The notes below the pieces were generated by a model. The model was given only the letters and a program-made list of their open reading frames with translations. It did not search any database and was not told where the DNA came from. This document shows positions 35,645 through 45,499 of a stretch of 64,000 bases of DNA, piece by piece; position 1 is the stretch's first letter, and every line of letters starts with the position of its first letter. Source of the DNA: Pseudobdellovibrionaceae bacterium (GTDB lineage: Bacteria; Bdellovibrionota; Bdellovibrionia; Bdellovibrionales; UBA1609); the NCBI GenBank assembly GCA_947444305.1, contig CANEZP010000001.1:206151-270150 (forward strand). Reading direction: 5' to 3'. Made by a program: the position numbers and the translations under genes.

Positions 35645-37664
35645 CGAAATCGCGGATATCCTCCTGGTCGACGACCGGGAGGACAATCTGATCGCGCTCG
35701 AGGCGCTACTTGGTTCCTTCAAAAATTATCGCCTGGTGAAAGCCATGTCGGGTCACGAAGCCATCGGCATGCTCGACGACTATGACTTTGCCGTGATTTT
35801 GCTCGACGTCCAAATGCCCGAGCTCGACGGTTTCGAGACGGCGGCGATCATCCGCCGGCGGCCGCGGCATCGTTCAATCCCGATCATATTCGTAACGGCC
35901 ATCAACAAAGAAGAGCGCTACCTCTACCGCGGTTACGAAGCGGGCGCGGTGGATTACATGTTTAAGCCGCTCGATCCGGTGATTTTGCAATCGAAGGTCG
36001 GCGTGTTTGCCGATCTGCATCTGAAGAACCGGCTTTTGCGCGAGCAAAGTAAACAGTTGAGCGACCGCGAACTTCTTAAGCAGCGGGCCGCCATGCAGAC
36101 CCGCGAACTCGAAGGTTTGCGCCGCTACCGCAATTTGGCCGAGAGCATGCCGCACATCGTGTTGCGGGCGACCCCCACGGGCGAACTTGAATATCACAAT
36201 GAGCTTTGGAGTACGTACACCGGCCTGACCATCGGCAACAGTGCCGGGCTCGGTTGGCAATCCGCTATTCTTTCGGCCGACTTACCGAAGGCGATGGCCG
36301 TATGGCAAGAAGCGATGGAGAAGGGCTGCCGTTACGAAACCGAGTGCCGCTTGCGACGTGCCGACGGCGCGTACCGCTGGCATTGGATCAAAGCCGACCC
36401 TGAGTTTGATACCGACGGCAACATCATCGCGTGGCTCGGCACCTGCACCGACATCGAAGACCGCAAATCTTTCGAGGCACAAATGCGCGATGCGAAGACC
36501 CAAGCGCAAGCCGCGAACGAAGCGAAAACCCACTTCCTCGCGAACATGAGCCACGAAATTCGCACGCCGCTGAACGCGATCATGGGTTTCACCGAATTGT
36601 TGATGGACCCGAAGATTTCGCCCGAAGAACAGTTGAAAGGCGTCTCGATCGTGCGCCGCAATTGCCACCAACTTATGAAGATCGTGGACGAGATTCTAGA
36701 CATCTCGAAGGTTGAAGCCGGCGAGTTAGTTACCGAAAGCATCGAGACCCCCGTCATCGATCTGTTGAACGAAGTGCGAATGCTATTGATGGTGCAAGCC
36801 CGGAAGAAGGGGATTGATCTCGTTCTTGAAACAATCTCAGCCGTGCCCGCCCGAGTGTTAACCGATTCAACCCGGTTGCGACAAATCATCCTGAACGTCG
36901 TGAGTAACGCGCTGAAATTTACTCAAGCAGGATCGATTCGGGTCGACACTCACGTAGAAACCGGGGCGGAGGCGCGCGCGATGCTCCACATCGCGGTCAC
37001 CGATACCGGCGTCGGCATCGACGAACGCCACGCCGACAAAATCTTTCAGGCTTTCTCGCAAGCCGATAGTTCGACCACCCGGATTTTCGGCGGCACGGGG
37101 CTTGGTCTGGCTTTGTCGCGGCGCTTAGCGCGGGCGATGGGCGGGGATTTATCTTTAACGAAAAGCGCGCCCGGCCAAGGCTCTACGTTTCTCATCACCG
37201 TTGATGTAGGCCTAGTCGCCGATTCGAAATTGATCGCGCCCGGCCGGGTTACGCCCGAAAATGAAATGTCCAAACCCTTCGATATGCCCGACGCCGCCTG
37301 CTTAGCGGGTAAACGAATACTATTGATTGAAGATGCCGAGGACAATCAGCTTCTCATTCAACAATACCTCAGCCGCACGGGCGCGGTGCTCGAATTCGCG
37401 GGCGACGGGGAAGAAGGCGTTCGCATGGCGCTCGCCAACGATTACGAAGTCGTGCTCATGGATATCCAGATGCCGCTCGTCGACGGCTACGAGGCAACGA
37501 CGCAGCTTCGGGCCGCCGGCTACAGCAAACCCATCATTGCTCTGACGGCGCACGCTTTAATCGAGGAACGGGACAAGTGTCTGCGCACCGGTTGCACGGG
37601 ACACCTGACCAAGCCGATCGACCGCAGGCAGTTGATCGAAAGTCTGATCGGTGCCGTTCCGTAG
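35628..37664 (+). CDS. Hybrid histidine kinase, REC-PAS-HisKA-HATPase-REC
   Basis: 678 aa, soluble. An N-terminal receiver domain (residues of about 10-125, phosphosite in [13 protein letters not shown], Lys in MFKPLD), a PAS domain (about 170-290, [19 protein letters not shown] at its end), HisKA ([12 protein letters not shown]), HATPase ([22 protein letters not shown]) and a C-terminal receiver ([13 protein letters not shown]). The start ATG lies within the end of the HAMP-array kinase gene, so the two are translationally coupled. The first REC may receive phosphate from the HAMP-array kinase, forming a relay; that is inference. Confidence 0.9.
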   Translation: MLTRTDEIADILLVDDREDNLIALEALLGSFKNYRLVKAMSGHEAIGMLDDYDFAVILLDVQMPELDGFETAAIIRRRPRHRSIPIIFVTAINKEERYLYRGYEAGAVDYMFKPLDPVILQSKVGVFADLHLKNRLLREQSKQLSDRELLKQRAAMQTRELEGLRRYRNLAESMPHIVLRATPTGELEYHNELWSTYTGLTIGNSAGLGWQSAILSADLPKAMAVWQEAMEKGCRYETECRLRRADGAYRWHWIKADPEFDTDGNIIAWLGTCTDIEDRKSFEAQMRDAKTQAQAANEAKTHFLANMSHEIRTPLNAIMGFTELLMDPKISPEEQLKGVSIVRRNCHQLMKIVDEILDISKVEAGELVTESIETPVIDLLNEVRMLLMVQARKKGIDLVLETISAVPARVLTDSTRLRQIILNVVSNALKFTQAGSIRVDTHVETGAEARAMLHIAVTDTGVGIDERHADKIFQAFSQADSSTTRIFGGTGLGLALSRRLARAMGGDLSLTKSAPGQGSTFLITVDVGLVADSKLIAPGRVTPENEMSKPFDMPDAACLAGKRILLIEDAEDNQLLIQQYLSRTGAVLEFAGDGEEGVRMALANDYEVVLMDIQMPLVDGYEATTQLRAAGYSKPIIALTAHALIEERDKCLRTGCTGHLTKPIDRRQLIESLIGAVP

Positions 37665-37721
37665 TTTACGCTTGACGTGATTGGCCGATGCTTCCATGCT
37701 TTTGTAATACAGGCGGAAGTC

Positions 37722-39098
37722 ATGAAGAAACAGCTCGTCGTCCTCGCACTTCTCGTGATCGCCACCACGCAAGCTCGCGCGAATGTGGTCGGCGCGGACA
37801 CCCAAAATTTCAATCCCACCAACGACGGTCTCGATTTCGTCACCGTCCACTCCAGTGAAACGCTCACGCCGGGATTGCTGAACTTCGGTTTGTTTTTTAA
37901 CTACGCGGTCAACAGTTTGCCTAATTATGAAGACACGACGACGCAAACGCGCACCAACTTTACCGATAGTTTGTTCTCCGCCGATTTTAACTTCGGGATC
38001 GGCTTGGCGAAGGATTGGGAAGCGGGCTTCAGCTTTCCGGTTCTGCTCTCGCAAAGCGTGACGAGCGACGCCACCGCTTACCGCGGTGAATTCGCCAACA
38101 CCGGCCTGACCGAAATTCGCGCGATGAGTAAGTACCGGCTGCTCGGAAATAATGAATCGGGCGTCGCCGCGATCGGTTCGGTCAACTTCAACCAAATTGA
38201 AGACAACGCGTTTCTCGGGCAGGGCGCCGGCCCCACGATCAATCTCGAACTCGCGGCCGACCGCACGTTCGGCCTTTTCGCCGTCGGGGTGAACGCGGGT
38301 TACCGCATACGCCAACCGGGTACGCAAATCCTCGGCGTGCCGATCGAGCCCATCGGCAATCAATTCATCGCCTCGGCCGCGGCAAGCTATCTCGTCACGA
38401 GCCTCGATACGAAGATCATCGCCGAAGTTTTCGGAAACATTCCCACGGAATCGGGCACGTACATTTCGGACCGTGACGCCAGCTCCGCCGAATTTTTGTT
38501 GGGCGCTAAACACGATCTTAACCGCAACATCGCCCTTCACGCCGGCGCGGGAACGGAAATCGTGCACGGCACTTCGAGTCCCGACTGGCGCGTGTACGGC
38601 GGATTAAACTGGGTCATCGGCCCGTTGTTCTCGAAACCGCGCGAAGTGATGGTGCGCGTGCATGACCAAGAAATACGATCGATGGAGGACATGGAGCCCG
38701 AAGATCCCTACGTCGGCACGCCGCAAGTTTCCGAAGCTTTTATCGCACGTGACGTTCTCTTCGATCACAACTCCGATCGCTTGCAGCCCGGCGCCCGCGC
38801 CGTCTTACAAAAGCTCGTCAATTACTTGCGCAAACCGCCCGGATTCGACACGGTTACCGTCGAAGGCCACACCGATTCGGTCGGCAGCGCACTCTACAAT
38901 TTAGACTTAAGCCAACGCCGCTCCGACACGGTTCGCACGGCCATGATCAGCATGGGCATCCCGGCCGTAAAAGTCCGCGCCGTCGGCTTCGGCGAAAGCC
39001 GCCCCATCGCCGACAACGGAAACTTCCAGGGCCGCGCGATCAACCGCCGGGTCGAATTCAAAGTCCGCCGTGCGCGGAGTACGGAAATCATTCGTTAA
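37722..39098 (+). CDS. OmpA-family outer-membrane protein
   Basis: 458 aa. Signal peptide (LVVLALLVIATTQARAN), then about 300 residues with alternating amphipathic strands (outer-membrane barrel), and a C-terminal OmpA domain: FDHNSDRLQPGAR, VEGHTDSVGS and LSQRRSDTVR, which bind peptidoglycan. ATG 37722 is preferred (GGAAG upstream); the frame is open back to 37677. It links the outer membrane to the wall. It is followed by a long structured gene-free interval. Confidence 0.88.
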   Translation: MKKQLVVLALLVIATTQARANVVGADTQNFNPTNDGLDFVTVHSSETLTPGLLNFGLFFNYAVNSLPNYEDTTTQTRTNFTDSLFSADFNFGIGLAKDWEAGFSFPVLLSQSVTSDATAYRGEFANTGLTEIRAMSKYRLLGNNESGVAAIGSVNFNQIEDNAFLGQGAGPTINLELAADRTFGLFAVGVNAGYRIRQPGTQILGVPIEPIGNQFIASAAASYLVTSLDTKIIAEVFGNIPTESGTYISDRDASSAEFLLGAKHDLNRNIALHAGAGTEIVHGTSSPDWRVYGGLNWVIGPLFSKPREVMVRVHDQEIRSMEDMEPEDPYVGTPQVSEAFIARDVLFDHNSDRLQPGARAVLQKLVNYLRKPPGFDTVTVEGHTDSVGSALYNLDLSQRRSDTVRTAMISMGIPAVKVRAVGFGESRPIADNGNFQGRAINRRVEFKVRRARSTEIIR

Positions 39099-39241
39099 GG
39101 TCGGCCTTCCGCGAACCTACGCGGAAATCTGTCCAAACAGAGTGGTCGAAATCGACCCTGTACAAAAGAACTCTGCACAAACAGAGTAAAACGCATTGCT
39201 TTCTCCCTCCTCTCTCAAATCAACCGCCCAAATATTCAAAT

Positions 39242-39264
39242 CTCGTCGCCCGGAAGGCGACGAG
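39242..39264. other. Strong 9-bp hairpin
   Basis: CTCGTCGCC, loop CGGAA, GGCGACGAG. No T-run follows, so it is not a classical terminator. It may be part of an unannotated RNA. Confidence 0.6.
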
Positions 39265-39392
39265 AAGCCACTCGCAAGGACGGAAGATCAAAGCACCGAA
39301 CAGATGAGGCCATCGGAGCATTTTTCTGCGCGCACAGAAAAGCCAATATGAAGGAGTTTTGGACGGAACCAAAACATCCGGACGAACGCACC

Positions 39393-39422
39393 GTTTAAAT
39401 TCCAGAAAAGAAAAGCCGCGTT
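39393..39422 (+). repeat. 30-bp dispersed repeat, copy 2
   Basis: Same 30-bp element as at 9193-9222 (opposite strand in the window), one mismatch. Flanking bases also show scattered similarity (a GAAGC and ATGAGCCG stretch just after), suggesting a slightly longer degenerate family. Confidence 0.8.
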
Positions 39423-39576
39423 ACGAAGCGAGATGAGCCGCAAGTCAGGCACTCTCGTTACTATGTCGGATTTTGGACATAGAACGCTGAGTACGTTTCG
39501 TAAGTGAGATTATTGTTAGTGCGCCTGCTACGTGTAGTATCAACGGCAAACATAAGAAGACGAATCGACAACCGGC

Positions 39577-39609
39577 AAAAAAAAGGGCCGCTAATCCTTA
39601 AGCAGCCCT
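39577..39609 (-). terminator. Rho-independent terminator of the vWA lipoprotein gene
   Basis: On the minus strand AGGGCTGC pairs with GCGGCCCT (one mismatch) and is followed by eight T (plus-strand A-run at 39577-39584). It lies about 40 bases behind the stop of the gene at 39650. Confidence 0.85.
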
Positions 39610-39649
39610 AAACAAAGACAAAATTTAAACCGCGGTGAGGCGGTGGAGA

Positions 39650-42058
39650 CTAACGGCGTTTACCGCGAACCGTTTTGGCCGACGAACGCGAGGTCGTGCC
39701 GACCGGCTTGCCGGTCTTAGGATCAACGGCTTCGCCGGTTTTTACGTCACGATCGGTACGGGTCATGTACGTGAACAGAACTTTAACCGTCGAAGCTTTG
39801 TGGGCGTTCAACAAGCCGTTCAGTACTTTCTGATCCAATGTCGCTTGCAAGTAGCCGGCGCTGCGGCTGTCTTTTTGCGTACGTAAGTTCATGCCGCCTT
39901 TACCCGCGCCGCATGATTTGCCGCTGCAGTCTTCGCTGAACACGCCGATGGTCTCACCTTTTTCGTTCAACACTTGCGCCTTGATGGTGCGAGTATCGAT
40001 CGACAGGATGTTCAAATCGGGTTGGCAACGGATCTTACCGCTCGATTGCAATTCAGACTTGGTCAACTCGGCAAAGTACTTCACTTCGGGACCGAACTTA
40101 TCGGGACCTTCTTGAACCGTATTGAGGTCCGCCAAGTTGTTACGTCCCGAAAGACCGACGAGTTCGATGATCCCGTGACCCATTTCGTTCTCGTCTTCGC
40201 GGCCCGGCTTGGGAGTCAGTTTCTCGTCGGTGTACACAACACCCATCAAGATGACTTTCTCTTTTTGCTTAAGCGATTCGAGTGCCGAGTAAACGACGCC
40301 GGGGGTAAGCAAAGTTTTGCCGGGGCCCGCGGTTTTACAAGTTCCGTTGAAGAAAGCTTCTTCGATCGGATCGATCTTCGAGATCACTTCGCCTTTTTTG
40401 TTCTTCACGACTTTACCGACGGGCTTGTAGTTACCCGAAGCGTAGTCGTAACAAACGTCTTGTTCATCCGTCATGAAGATCACGGCCAGGGCAGCGTCTT
40501 TGCGGTAGAAGTCTTGCGAAGCTTGGTTACGTAAGTTCGCTTTGTTGATCGACTGATAAAGGCTGTACATCAAGGCTTCACCTTGCGCGCCGCCGCTTTC
40601 GTTCGGAATGCTTTCCATCTTTTGCTTCAACAAGCGAACGAGACGGTTACGGTCACGACCGAAGTCGCTAACTTTAAGGACGGCGGGATCGCCTTTGCCC
40701 GAAGAGTACAGCGTTCCGACGTGACGGCCGGTTCCGTGACCGAGCATGACGGCGATGCGGATGTCGGTTTTATCCGGAAACGCATCTACGTATTTGCCGA
40801 TCTGTGCGGCGAGCTGAGCCAATTCGCCTTCTTTACCGCGAACAACACCACCGCGTAATGATGCGGAAGTATCGAGCATGAAAAGAACGTCGAGCTTAGC
40901 TTCGTCAATTTTCTCTTTCGCGTCCAAAGCCACGGGACCACATTGTCCGGCGACCGACTGAACGGGTTGACCCGGATCAACGGGCGCGGGCGGTTGATCG
41001 ATACCGGCCGGACGAGCGGGCGGCATCGGCGGATTGTTAATACGCGAACCACCATTACTTCCGGCAACCGGACCGGTCGTTTTTTGCGACGCGGGCAAGG
41101 GCAAGCCGCCCAAACCGGCCGGACGAGTCGGCGGTAGCGGGGATTGACCATTCGTAAACACGGTTCCGTTCGGAATGGGTCCGGCTACTTGAACGGGCGC
41201 GGCACCTAAGCCTGCGGGACGTACGGGCGGAGTCGGAACTTGGCCGTTCGGGAATACGGTTCCACCACCACGGGGAGGCACGCCACCACCGTGCTGTCCG
41301 GGAATCGGAAGCGGAGGCGACTGCGTGTTCACCACGGGCGTTTGCGGCTGCGTCGGAATCGGCGGCTGCTGGTTCGTCACGACGGGCGTTTGCGGAGTGA
41401 CGACCGGAGTTTGCGGCGTCACGACCGGCGTAACCGGAGTTCCCGGATTTACGGGGCCTTGCGGTTGAACGGGCGGCTGCACGGGCGTTTGTACGGGAAC
41501 GGGAATCGGTTGCGGAGGTTGTTCAAAAACCTGCGTGCCCGGTCCGGGATTCGGATTTGTCGGAGGCGGAACAACGACTTCCGGATCACGGATCGACGGC
41601 GGCGTGAAAACCGGCGTCACGGGAGTTTGCGTGATCGGCGGATTAACCGGAATATTGTCGTTCGTCGGATTGATCGGCGGAAAGTTCGGCGGATTCGTGT
41701 TGCGGCCGGGTTCGGTTTCCGGATAACGGACGGGCGGCTCAACGGCAATCGGAGCCGACGGACCCGGCGTGGGCGGAACGTAAACGATCGGCGGATTGGG
41801 ATTCACCGGCGGCGGCGGATAGCCCGGGCCAGGGCCCGGACCGGGGCCCGGACCAGGAGACGGCGGAATGTATCCGGGCGTATTCGGGTTCGGATAACCA
41901 CCGGGCGCAACGGGCACGTAAGCGCCGGGCATTCCCGGACCGGGTGCGGGCGCCGCTTGCGGCGCCGCAGCCTTTGGAGCTTTGCTGGAGATCTTCGTCT
42001 GCTGACACCCCGTCAGCAACACAGTCCCCATCACCAAACCAAATAATATTTGAACCAT
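39650..42058 (-). CDS. Lipoprotein with long proline-rich linker and vWA domain
   Basis: 802 aa. Signal with lipobox VLLTGCQQ. Residues of about 30-370 are a low-complexity Pro/Gly/Thr/Val linker with repeated modules (TPVVTPQ and PPxRPAGL/I at three sites). A von Willebrand A domain follows: MIDAS start DVLFMLDTSAS, later FMTDEQDVCYD. The remaining 150 residues are of unclear type. vWA domains bind proteins in a metal-dependent way; the linker could reach across the wall or outside the cell. ATG 42058 is chosen for GAGGGTAGGA just upstream and because the signal peptide starts there. Confidence 0.85.
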   Translation of the reverse strand: MVQILFGLVMGTVLLTGCQQTKISSKAPKAAAPQAAPAPGPGMPGAYVPVAPGGYPNPNTPGYIPPSPGPGPGPGPGPGYPPPPVNPNPPIVYVPPTPGPSAPIAVEPPVRYPETEPGRNTNPPNFPPINPTNDNIPVNPPITQTPVTPVFTPPSIRDPEVVVPPPTNPNPGPGTQVFEQPPQPIPVPVQTPVQPPVQPQGPVNPGTPVTPVVTPQTPVVTPQTPVVTNQQPPIPTQPQTPVVNTQSPPLPIPGQHGGGVPPRGGGTVFPNGQVPTPPVRPAGLGAAPVQVAGPIPNGTVFTNGQSPLPPTRPAGLGGLPLPASQKTTGPVAGSNGGSRINNPPMPPARPAGIDQPPAPVDPGQPVQSVAGQCGPVALDAKEKIDEAKLDVLFMLDTSASLRGGVVRGKEGELAQLAAQIGKYVDAFPDKTDIRIAVMLGHGTGRHVGTLYSSGKGDPAVLKVSDFGRDRNRLVRLLKQKMESIPNESGGAQGEALMYSLYQSINKANLRNQASQDFYRKDAALAVIFMTDEQDVCYDYASGNYKPVGKVVKNKKGEVISKIDPIEEAFFNGTCKTAGPGKTLLTPGVVYSALESLKQKEKVILMGVVYTDEKLTPKPGREDENEMGHGIIELVGLSGRNNLADLNTVQEGPDKFGPEVKYFAELTKSELQSSGKIRCQPDLNILSIDTRTIKAQVLNEKGETIGVFSEDCSGKSCGAGKGGMNLRTQKDSRSAGYLQATLDQKVLNGLLNAHKASTVKVLFTYMTRTDRDVKTGEAVDPKTGKPVGTTSRSSAKTVRGKRR

Positions 42059-42279
42059 AGTCCTACCCTCTGTCTGTTCGGCTTTCTCAGCCCTGGAGAT
42101 GGCAAATTGCAAACCGTTGACCGAAGCTCGGCCAGGCCCGCGAGCCCTTAAAATCGCGCGCGCCCTGAATGTTCGCCATGGTGGTGACGAATCACGGCTC
42201 CGCCCTGCCCAAAATCCGACGAATCTTGACTTCGCCCGCGGCCCCGCCCTACACAAGATTTTAACGAATGGGGGAGCCG

Positions 42280-42726
42280 GTGAAATTTCAGCTATCTATA
42301 TTGATGTGCCTATTGGTGTGTTCTTTTGCGGGAGCCACGCGCGCCGCCACGCTCGAGGAATTGGGCGATCCGCCGCAAACGCTTTTGCCCATCGACGTGA
42401 GCGCGCCGCAAATTCCGTGTGACGAAGTTCTCGATGCCTTGCTGAAGTACAAAGACATGAACCGCCAACACGAAGACAGCGTTTCAGGATTCTTGAGCCA
42501 AGCGGTCGATAAAATAAACGGTTGGTACGAGACCCTCCTGCCCTTCGAAAACGGCAAGAAGCCGGTGACCGCGGGAACTTTTGAGCCGGTTCGCTCAGGG
42601 GCCGAGAAGATGTCTTTGGTGGTCGATTACAGTTACGACAACAGCGCGTTGTTGGCTTCGGAGCTCGATCGTATTATCGTCTCGATGCGCGCGTGCCGGA
42701 CGAGTTCCGCCGCGCCGAAACAATAA
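42280..42726 (+). CDS. Small secreted protein of unknown function
   Basis: About 148 aa. With the GTG start at 42280 the N-terminus is a standard signal peptide (MKFQLSILMCLLVCSFAGATRAA); an ATG at 42268 adds four residues but has no ribosome site of its own, while GGGGAG sits just before the GTG. Mature chain contains two cysteines (IPCDEV, RACRTS). No family is recognised. The next gene follows 12 bases later on the same strand. Confidence 0.65.
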   Translation: MKFQLSILMCLLVCSFAGATRAATLEELGDPPQTLLPIDVSAPQIPCDEVLDALLKYKDMNRQHEDSVSGFLSQAVDKINGWYETLLPFENGKKPVTAGTFEPVRSGAEKMSLVVDYSYDNSALLASELDRIIVSMRACRTSSAAPKQ

Positions 42727-42738
42727 GAGGTAAACAGC

Positions 42739-43173
42739 ATGGCCGCCGCAACCACGACCGAAATCTTCCCCTGCACGCCGGATCAGCTCTTTTCGATACT
42801 TACCGACTACGAGAAGTACCCGGAGTTTCTCACCGAAGTGAAAGACGTCAAAATGCTTAAGACGGAAGGTGAGCGCAAGCTAGGTGAGTTCACCGTTTCG
42901 GTCATCAAGTCCTTTAGTTACCGGTTATGGATGAGCGAAGTTCCGGGCAAAAAAGTGTCCTGGGTGCTTGATTCCGGAGACATCTTTAAAACGTCGACCG
43001 GCTCGTGGGTGCTCGAAGATCTGGGCGGTAAAACGAAGGCCGTCTATTCGGTCGATGCGACTTTTAAAGTCTTTGTCCCCGGAATGGTGGCGAAGGCGCT
43101 CGTGAACGTGAATCTCCCCAACATGATGAAAGCTTACCAAGAGCGGGTAAGGAGCAAATATGGACAAAAATAA
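42739..43173 (+). CDS. Coenzyme Q-binding / RatA-like START domain protein
   Basis: 144 aa cytosolic SRPBCC fold protein. The sequence ATTTEIFPCTPDQLFSILTDYEKYPEFL matches the N-terminal part of COQ10/RatA-like polyketide cyclases, with the central strand run and a C-terminal helix (NLPNMMKAYQERVR). Relatives bind quinones or ribosomes; no evidence here decides which. GAGG lies eight bases upstream. It overlaps the next gene by 14 bases. Confidence 0.75.
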   Translation: MAAATTTEIFPCTPDQLFSILTDYEKYPEFLTEVKDVKMLKTEGERKLGEFTVSVIKSFSYRLWMSEVPGKKVSWVLDSGDIFKTSTGSWVLEDLGGKTKAVYSVDATFKVFVPGMVAKALVNVNLPNMMKAYQERVRSKYGQK

Positions 43174-43546
43174 AGAAAAAGAAGACGGAAATTCCGAAGA
43201 AGAATCACTGCCCAAGTGGGGCGAAGTCTTGAAGCGCGTGATGAGCGTGGGCCTCGGCGCCGCGTTCATGACGGAAGAGTCGGTGCGCTCGGCGCTCGGC
43301 GGTTTGAACGTACCGAAGGACGTGCTGACGTCCATCCTTCAGGGCGCTACGCGTTCGAAGGAAGAGATGTTGAACCGGGTTGGGAATGAAGTCGTAAAGC
43401 TCGTCTCGAAAATTGATTTTGTGAAAGAAGCTTCGCGCTTCGTCGAAGAGCACAAGTTCAAGATTAACGCCGAGATAGAAATCGTGCGTAAAGAAACGGG
43501 CGAGCCCGGCCTCGCGCTCAAAACAAACGTAAAAATCAAAGATTAA
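43160..43546 (+). CDS. Small charged protein of unknown function
   Basis: 128 aa, rich in Lys and Glu, without signal or membrane helix (one moderately hydrophobic stretch at VMSVGLGAAFM). The amphipathic helices recall phasin-like proteins, but this is not a family assignment. AAGGAG lies six bases upstream of the ATG, which is inside the end of the START gene, so the two are coupled. Its last four bases overlap the convergent gene. Confidence 0.6.
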   Translation: MDKNKEKEDGNSEEESLPKWGEVLKRVMSVGLGAAFMTEESVRSALGGLNVPKDVLTSILQGATRSKEEMLNRVGNEVVKLVSKIDFVKEASRFVEEHKFKINAEIEIVRKETGEPGLALKTNVKIKD

Positions 43547-44322
43547 TTGATCGCCGGTTCGGCAACGGATTCGTTTGCGCCGGCCGGGGTTTCTACCGCC
43601 GGGGCGACGGGCGTCATTGGTGCAACGGGCTCAAGCGTGGCCGGCGCCGGAGCTTTCGCGGGAATTTCTTCCCGCAAGCCGCGGATGCGTCCGTCGGCAA
43701 CGGCGCCGACTTCATCACGGCTGAGTTGTTTGCCGGATTCACTCTCGAGGCCGTTCGAATAATTGCGCGTGTTCAGGTAATCTTCGGGACGGATCGGATC
43801 GGCGACCGAGCGGTTCATGTAGCCTTCCAGAAAAATCAGAACGTTCTCGCGTTTTTCGGGCAAGCGGCGAACGGCATCGGCGGCGAATTTTAAAAACTTC
43901 CAAAGCCCGGCGTCGGGCGCAACTCTCGAGTCGTTCGAGGTGGCGTCGGTCTTGGCCATTTCCGTCAAAGCGCGCTCGAGAAACGGGCGGAGTTCCCCGC
44001 CGTTGAATTTGACATCGATCTGGAAAATCAGACGGTCGAGAAATTCCTGGCGCAGAATATGTTCGCGCTTGGCCAGCTTAAGACGGCTAACCTCAAATTC
44101 AACGACGCCGGGATTTGAGTCTTCGATACGTGAACGCAAAGCTTGATCGATATCCACCAAGCGCTTCACGTTTTGCGAACGTAAATCTTTAAGGTAGCCG
44201 AGCGCGTTTGCCTTCACGTCCGACGGGCGTGATTCCTTCGCCCAAAGCGACGGGCAAAATCCCACCGGCGCGAGGAGCGCTAGGGTGAAGATTAAGCTTA
44301 GGATTCGGCAAACGCGGTTCAT
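43543..44322 (-). CDS. Secreted helical protein with Pro/Ala tail
   Basis: 259 aa with a signal peptide (LSLIFTLALLAPVGFCPSLWAK). The central part is highly helical and charged (DIDQALRSRIEDSNPGVVEFE...), the final 50 residues are a Pro/Ala/Val-rich tail (APAPATLEPVAPMTPVAPAV). The family is not recognised; periplasmic coiled-coil roles are possible. ATG 44322 is supported by GAGGG upstream. It converges with the small charged gene. Confidence 0.65.
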   Translation of the reverse strand: MNRVCRILSLIFTLALLAPVGFCPSLWAKESRPSDVKANALGYLKDLRSQNVKRLVDIDQALRSRIEDSNPGVVEFEVSRLKLAKREHILRQEFLDRLIFQIDVKFNGGELRPFLERALTEMAKTDATSNDSRVAPDAGLWKFLKFAADAVRRLPEKRENVLIFLEGYMNRSVADPIRPEDYLNTRNYSNGLESESGKQLSRDEVGAVADGRIRGLREEIPAKAPAPATLEPVAPMTPVAPAVETPAGANESVAEPAIN

Positions 44323-44501
44323 AATTTCCCTCAGTACAATAAAGAGCAAGACCGAGGCCAAGGTCGAGGATATAATTGCTCAGGTATTTCAACCACTTAG
44401 CGGTATCGATCTTCGCGCCCCGAGCCGTGAATTGTCGTACTTCTAGACAGCGCACGCCGAGGTGCTGGACGAGCGCTCCAAAAAAGGCGATGAGATCAAC
44501 C

Positions 44502-45440
44502 ATGGCCAAACAGGATCTCGCCTTCGAACACAAAGTGATTCAGCCGCTCAAGGCGCACGCGGGCCAAATTTGGCTGCTGGCCGTCTCCGGCGGAGTGGAT
44601 TCCATGGTCTTGGCCGAGGTCATCTTTCGCTGGAGCCGGTTGCTCAAGGTGCGGTTGCACGTCGGTCACGTCCATCATGGTCGCAAAGCCCCGGCGCCGC
44701 AAAAACGCTTTCGTGATCACGCGCAGAAGACGGTCGCGGAGTGGTGCTCGGCACGTTCCGTTTCGTTCATGACGAATGAGCCCGAAGACGTGGAACTCAA
44801 GTCCGAGGCGGCTTTGCGGGAATACCGGCAAAAGCACTTGAAGGAGTTTGCGGCGCGCGCCGGCGCTCACTTCATCGTGTACGCGCACCACCTCGACGAC
44901 CTGCTCGAGACCCGGCTGTTGCGCTTGATCCGCGGCACGGGCCCGTTCGGTTTGCGGAGTATGCAGTTGGCGCATGCCGGAAAAATGCGCCCGTTGCTGG
45001 AATGTTCGCGCGCCGAGATCGAAAGCTACGCAGCGCTTCGCGCCGTTCCGTTCTGCGAAGATCCTTCGAACAAAGAGACGGGCGCGCTTCGCAACTGGTT
45101 GAGGCAAACTTGGCTACCGCTGCTCGAAGCGAAAAATCCGGGCGCGGGCCGGGCGATGGCCCGTTCGCTCGAACTGCTTTGCCGAGAAGAGAAAAACGCG
45201 GTGGTCGAGCCGCTCGCCAATGTCGGCCTGCGGCGCGAAGATATTATTTCTCTTCCGGCCGCGGCGGCCGAGAAAAAAGTGGCGGAATATTTAAGATCGC
45301 TAGGCCTGAAGAACTACGGTCGTGCCCACGTGCGCGAAATCCTTAAACGCATGGACAGCCCCCGAAAAAATCCCACATTTCGAATGCTAGGCGTTGTCTT
45401 TCAGGTCACACCAGACCTTTTCTGGGCGAGTCGAGTTTGA
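44502..45440 (+). CDS. tilS: tRNA(Ile)-lysidine synthase
   Basis: 312 aa. The PP-loop LAVSGGVDSMVL near the N-terminus, the HVHHGRK segment and the AHHLDDLLET motif identify the ATP-dependent enzyme that makes lysidine at position 34 of tRNA-Ile(CAU). It is shorter than the E. coli enzyme and the C-terminal substrate-recognition domain is reduced. ATG 44502 is favoured; ATG 44490 is an alternative. ftsH follows 59 bases later, the same order as in many bacteria. Confidence 0.9.
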   Translation: MAKQDLAFEHKVIQPLKAHAGQIWLLAVSGGVDSMVLAEVIFRWSRLLKVRLHVGHVHHGRKAPAPQKRFRDHAQKTVAEWCSARSVSFMTNEPEDVELKSEAALREYRQKHLKEFAARAGAHFIVYAHHLDDLLETRLLRLIRGTGPFGLRSMQLAHAGKMRPLLECSRAEIESYAALRAVPFCEDPSNKETGALRNWLRQTWLPLLEAKNPGAGRAMARSLELLCREEKNAVVEPLANVGLRREDIISLPAAAAEKKVAEYLRSLGLKNYGRAHVREILKRMDSPRKNPTFRMLGVVFQVTPDLFWASRV

Positions 45441-45499
45441 GTGCCAAAGCCTGGCGTGATATTCTTTTTTTCTAAATCCGCTTTCGGAAAGGACGCCCG

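Larger units (their letters stand above)
39099..39649. other. 550-bp gene-free interval with multiple hairpins
   Basis: No plausible gene. From 5' to 3' on the plus strand it has stem-loops TTCCGCG/CGCGGAA (39107-39126), GGTCGA/TCGACC (39144-39157), ACTCTG/CAGAGT (39170-39187), a strong CTCGTCGCC/GGCGACGAG (39242-39264), TTTCTG/CAGAAA (near 39325-39340) and CTATGTC/GACATAG (39461-39482), plus the second copy of the 30-bp dispersed repeat and, at the end, a minus-strand terminator. Confidence 0.6.

Noticed and set aside
37557-38567. Minus-strand open frame of 336 codons opposite the OmpA-family gene
   Set aside because: It is a shadow of GC-rich codon use. Composition is Arg/Asp/Val-rich without a signal or domain, and the plus strand encodes a clear OmpA domain.
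41240-42046. Plus-strand Arg/Gly-rich open frame opposite the vWA lipoprotein
   Set aside because: It is the antisense of the proline-rich linker; its composition follows from that low-complexity DNA.
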